From Eutreptiella sp. 'Long Island Sound 2002' (Eukaryota > Euglenozoa > Euglenophyceae > Eutreptiales > Eutreptiaceae): 64,000 nucleotides of DNA. The position numbers and the translations under genes are program-made. Below the pieces are notes generated by a model, which saw only the letters and a program-made list of their open reading frames with translations, made no database searches and was not told the DNA's origin. Of this stretch, positions 60,901 through 64,000 are shown one piece after another (positions within the stretch are counted from its first letter, which is position 1; the number at the start of each line of letters is the position of its first letter). Location: the NCBI GenBank assembly GCA_964036045.1, contig OZ038380.1:6595913-6659912 (forward strand). Reading direction: 5' to 3'.

Positions 60901-63900
60901 ACATGCTGAGACCCCAGTTTTGTGTGTAATAATGATTTACCACAGTCCAATCATGACTTCTGCACAAAGGCTGCATGGCCAAGACCGAGCCAGCTTTGGA
61001 GCTTTGTGACCACAATGTGGGGCACAAACTGTGAGTGCAGCATTGCCGCAAAAAACACATGGTCAGACCCCTGTTTCGTGTGTAATAATGATTTACCACA
61101 GTCCAATCATGACTTCTGCACAAAGGCTGCATGGCCAGGACCGAGCCAGTTTTGGGGCACAGTGGCCACAATGTGGGGCACAAACTGTGAGTGCAGCATT
61201 GCCGCAAAAAACACATGGTGAGGCCCCAGTTTTGTGTGCAATAATGATTTACCACAGTCCAATCATGACTTCTGCACAAAGGCTGCATGGCCAGGACCGA
61301 GCCAGTTTTGGGGAACAGTGGCCACAATGTGGGGCACAAACTGTGAGTGCAGCATTGCCGCAAAAAACACATGGTGAGACCCCTGTTTTGTGTGCAATAA
61401 TGATTTACCACAGTCCAACCATGACTTCTGCACAAAGGCTGCATGGCCAAGACCGACCCAGTTTTGGAGCATTGTGACCACAATGTGGGGCACAAACTGT
61501 GAGTGCAGCATTGCCGCAAAAAACACATGGTGAGACCCCTGTTTTGTGTGCAATAATGATTTACCACAGTCCAACCATGACTTCTGCACAAAGGCTGCAT
61601 GGCCAAGACCGACCCAGCTTTGGAGCATTGTGACCACAATGTGGGGCACCAACAGTGAGTGCAGCATTGCCGCAAAAAACACATGGTTAGACCCCAGTTT
61701 GGTGTGTAATAATGATTTACCACAGTCCAATCATGACTTCTGCACAAAGGCTGCATGGCCAGGACCGAGCCAGTTTTGGGGCACAGTGGCCACAATGTGG
61801 GGCACAAACTGTGAGTGCAGCATTGCCGCAAAACACACATGGTGAGGCCCCAGTTTTGTGTGTAATAATGATTTACCACAGTCCAATCATGACTTCTGCA
61901 CAAAGGCTGCATGGCCAAGACCGAGCCAGCTTTGGAGCTTTGTGACCACAATGTGGGGCACAAACTGTGAGTGCAGCATTGCCGCAAAAAACACATGGTG
62001 AGACCCCTGTTTTGTGTGCAATAATGATTTACCACAGTCCAACCATGACTTCTGCACAAAGGCTGCATGGCCAAGACCGAGCCAGTTTTGGCGCACAGTG
62101 GCCACAATGTGGTGCACAAACAGTGAGTGCAGCATTGCCGCAAAAAACACATGGTGAGACCCCTGTTTTGTGTGTAATAATGATTTACCACAGTCCAACC
62201 ATGACTTCCGCACAAAGGCTGCATGGCCAAGACCGAGCCAGTTTTGGAGCATTGTGACCACAATGTGGGGCACAAACTGTGAGTGCAGCATTGCCGCAAA
62301 ACACACATGGTGAGACCCCAGTTTTGTGTGTAATAATAATTTACCACAGTCCAATCATGACTTCTGCACAAAGGCTGCGTGGCCAAGACCGACCCAGTTT
62401 TGGGGCACAGTGGCCACAATGTGGGGCACAAACTGTGAGTGCAGCATTGCCGCAAAAAACACATGGTTAGACCCCAGTTTTGTGTGTAATAATGATTTAC
62501 CACAGTCCAATCATGACTTCTGCACAAAGGCTGCGTGGCCAAGACCGACCCAGTTTTGGGGCACAGTGGCCACAATGTGGGGCACAAACAGTGAGTGCAG
62601 CATTGCCACAAAAAACACATGGTGAGAGCCCAGTTTTGTGTGCAATAATGATTTACCACAGTCCAATCATGACTTCTGCACAAAGGCTGCATGGCCAAGA
62701 CCGACCCAGCTTTGGAGCATTGTGACCACAATGTGGGGCACAAACTGTGAGTGCAGCATTGCCGCAGAAAACACATGGTTAGATGCCAGTTTGGTGTGTA
62801 ATAATGATTTACCACAGTCCAATCATGACTTCTGCACAAAGGCTGCATGGCCAGGACCGAGCCAGTTTTGGGGCACAGTGGCCACAATGTGGGGCACAAA
62901 CTGTGAGTGCAGCATTGCCGCAAAACACACATGGTGAGGCCCCAGTTTTGTGTGTAATAATGATTTACCACAGTTCAACCATGACTTCTGCACAAAGGCT
63001 GCATGGCCAATACCGAGCCAGTTTTTGGAGCATTGTGGCCACAATGTGGGGCACAAACAGTGAGTGCAGCATTGCCGCAAAAAAAACATGCTGAGACCCC
63101 AGTTTTGTGTGTAATAATGATTTACCACAGTCCAATCATGACTTCTGCACAAAGGCTGCATGGCCAAGACCGAGCCAGCTTTGGAACTTTGTGACCACAA
63201 TGTGGGGCACAAACAGTGAGTGCAGCATTGCCGCAAAAAACACATGGTGAGACCCCTGTTTTGTGTGCAATAATGATTTACCACAGTCCAACCATGACTT
63301 CCGCACAAAGGCTGCATGGCCAGGACCGAGCCAGTTTTGGAGCATTGTGACCACAATGTGGGGCACAAACTGTGAGTGCAGCATTGCCGCAAAACACACA
63401 TGGTGAGGCCCCAGTTTTGTGTGTAATAATGATTTACCACAGTCCAATCATGACTTCTGCACAAAGGCTGCATGGCCAAGACCGAGCCAGCTTTGGAGCT
63501 TTGTGACCACAATGTGGGGCACAAACTGTGAGTGCAGCATTGCCGCAAAAAACACATGGTGAGACCCCTGTTTTGTGTGCAATAATGATTTACCACAGTC
63601 CAACCATGACTTCTGCACAAAGGCTGCATGGCCAAGACCGAGCCAGTTTTGGGGCACAGTGGCCACAATGTGGGGCACAAACAGTGAGTGCAGCATTGCC
63701 GCAAAAAACACATGGTGAGACCCCTGTTTTGTGTGTAATAATGATTTACCACAGTCCAACCATGCCTTCCGCACAAAGGCTGCATGGCCAAGACCGAGCC
63801 AGTTTTGGAGCATTGTGACCACAATGTGGGGCACAAACTGTGAGTGCAGCATTGCCGCAAAACACACATGGTGAGACCCCAGTTTTGTGTGTAATAATGA

Positions 63901-64000
63901 TTTACCACAGTCCAATCATGACTTCTGCACAAAGGCTGCGTGGCCAAGACCGACCCAGTTTTGGGGCACAGTGGCCACAATGTGGGGCACAAACTGTGAG
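57979..64000 (+). repeat. 156-bp tandem satellite array, right block
   Basis: About 38.6 monomers to the end of the window, so the array continues beyond it. Subtypes resemble those at 1-6 kb: TGAGGCCCC, GACCCAGCTTTGG, CCAATACCGAG, ACACATGCTGAG and CAAAACACACATGG are all frequent. A 14-monomer spacing is visible: the variant CAGTTTTTGGAGCATTGTGGCC recurs at about 60833 and 63018. The first units repeat the pattern at 47991-48417. Confidence 0.97.

Overview
This window is eukaryotic repeat DNA. About 46 of the 64 kb is one tandem satellite with a 156-bp monomer, always in the same orientation, and it runs off both ends of the window. Two long autonomous non-LTR (LINE-type) retrotransposons of one family but different subfamilies interrupt it. 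No rRNA, tRNA, CRISPR array or ordinary host gene was recognised. Poly(A) tails, target-site duplications, apurinic-type endonuclease plus reverse transcriptase plus RNase H proteins and a megasatellite all point to a nuclear, probably pericentromeric or other heterochromatic, locus. TAA, TGA and TAG all end element ORFs, so the standard code fits. The species cannot be named from the sequence; a protist or alga is plausible but not shown.

Layout: 1-6085 satellite; 6086-14868 element copy 1 (+ strand: ORF1, ORF2 with one in-frame TGA, 3' UTR, poly(A)); 14869-48625 satellite; 48626-57978 element copy 2 (- strand: ORF1 and ORF2 with three homopolymer frameshifts and one TAA, plus a long 3' UTR); 57979-64000 satellite. 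Both elements have perfect target-site duplications copied from the satellite (19 bp and 18 bp). They share a 23-nt 5' terminus, so both look like full-length insertions made by target-primed reverse transcription.

The satellite has layered structure. Two main monomer types differ in one short block, and one of them carries a perfect 7+7 inverted repeat. Local higher-order repeats of 2, 5, 7 and 14-15 monomers, and a ~1.8-kb segmental duplication, are visible. Monomer subtypes at the two outer parts of the window resemble each other and differ from those of the ~19-45 kb core. Both retrotransposons sit in the outer-type domains.

The least expected object is an RT-like reading frame (49188-50420, + strand) lying antisense inside the 3' UTR of copy 2. 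It has palm-like motifs but an RDN instead of a DD at motif C, and it is not related to the host element's own RT. Other unusual points are hydrophobic helices at the N-terminus of ORF2 and the +1 overlapping ORF1/ORF2 arrangement in both copies.
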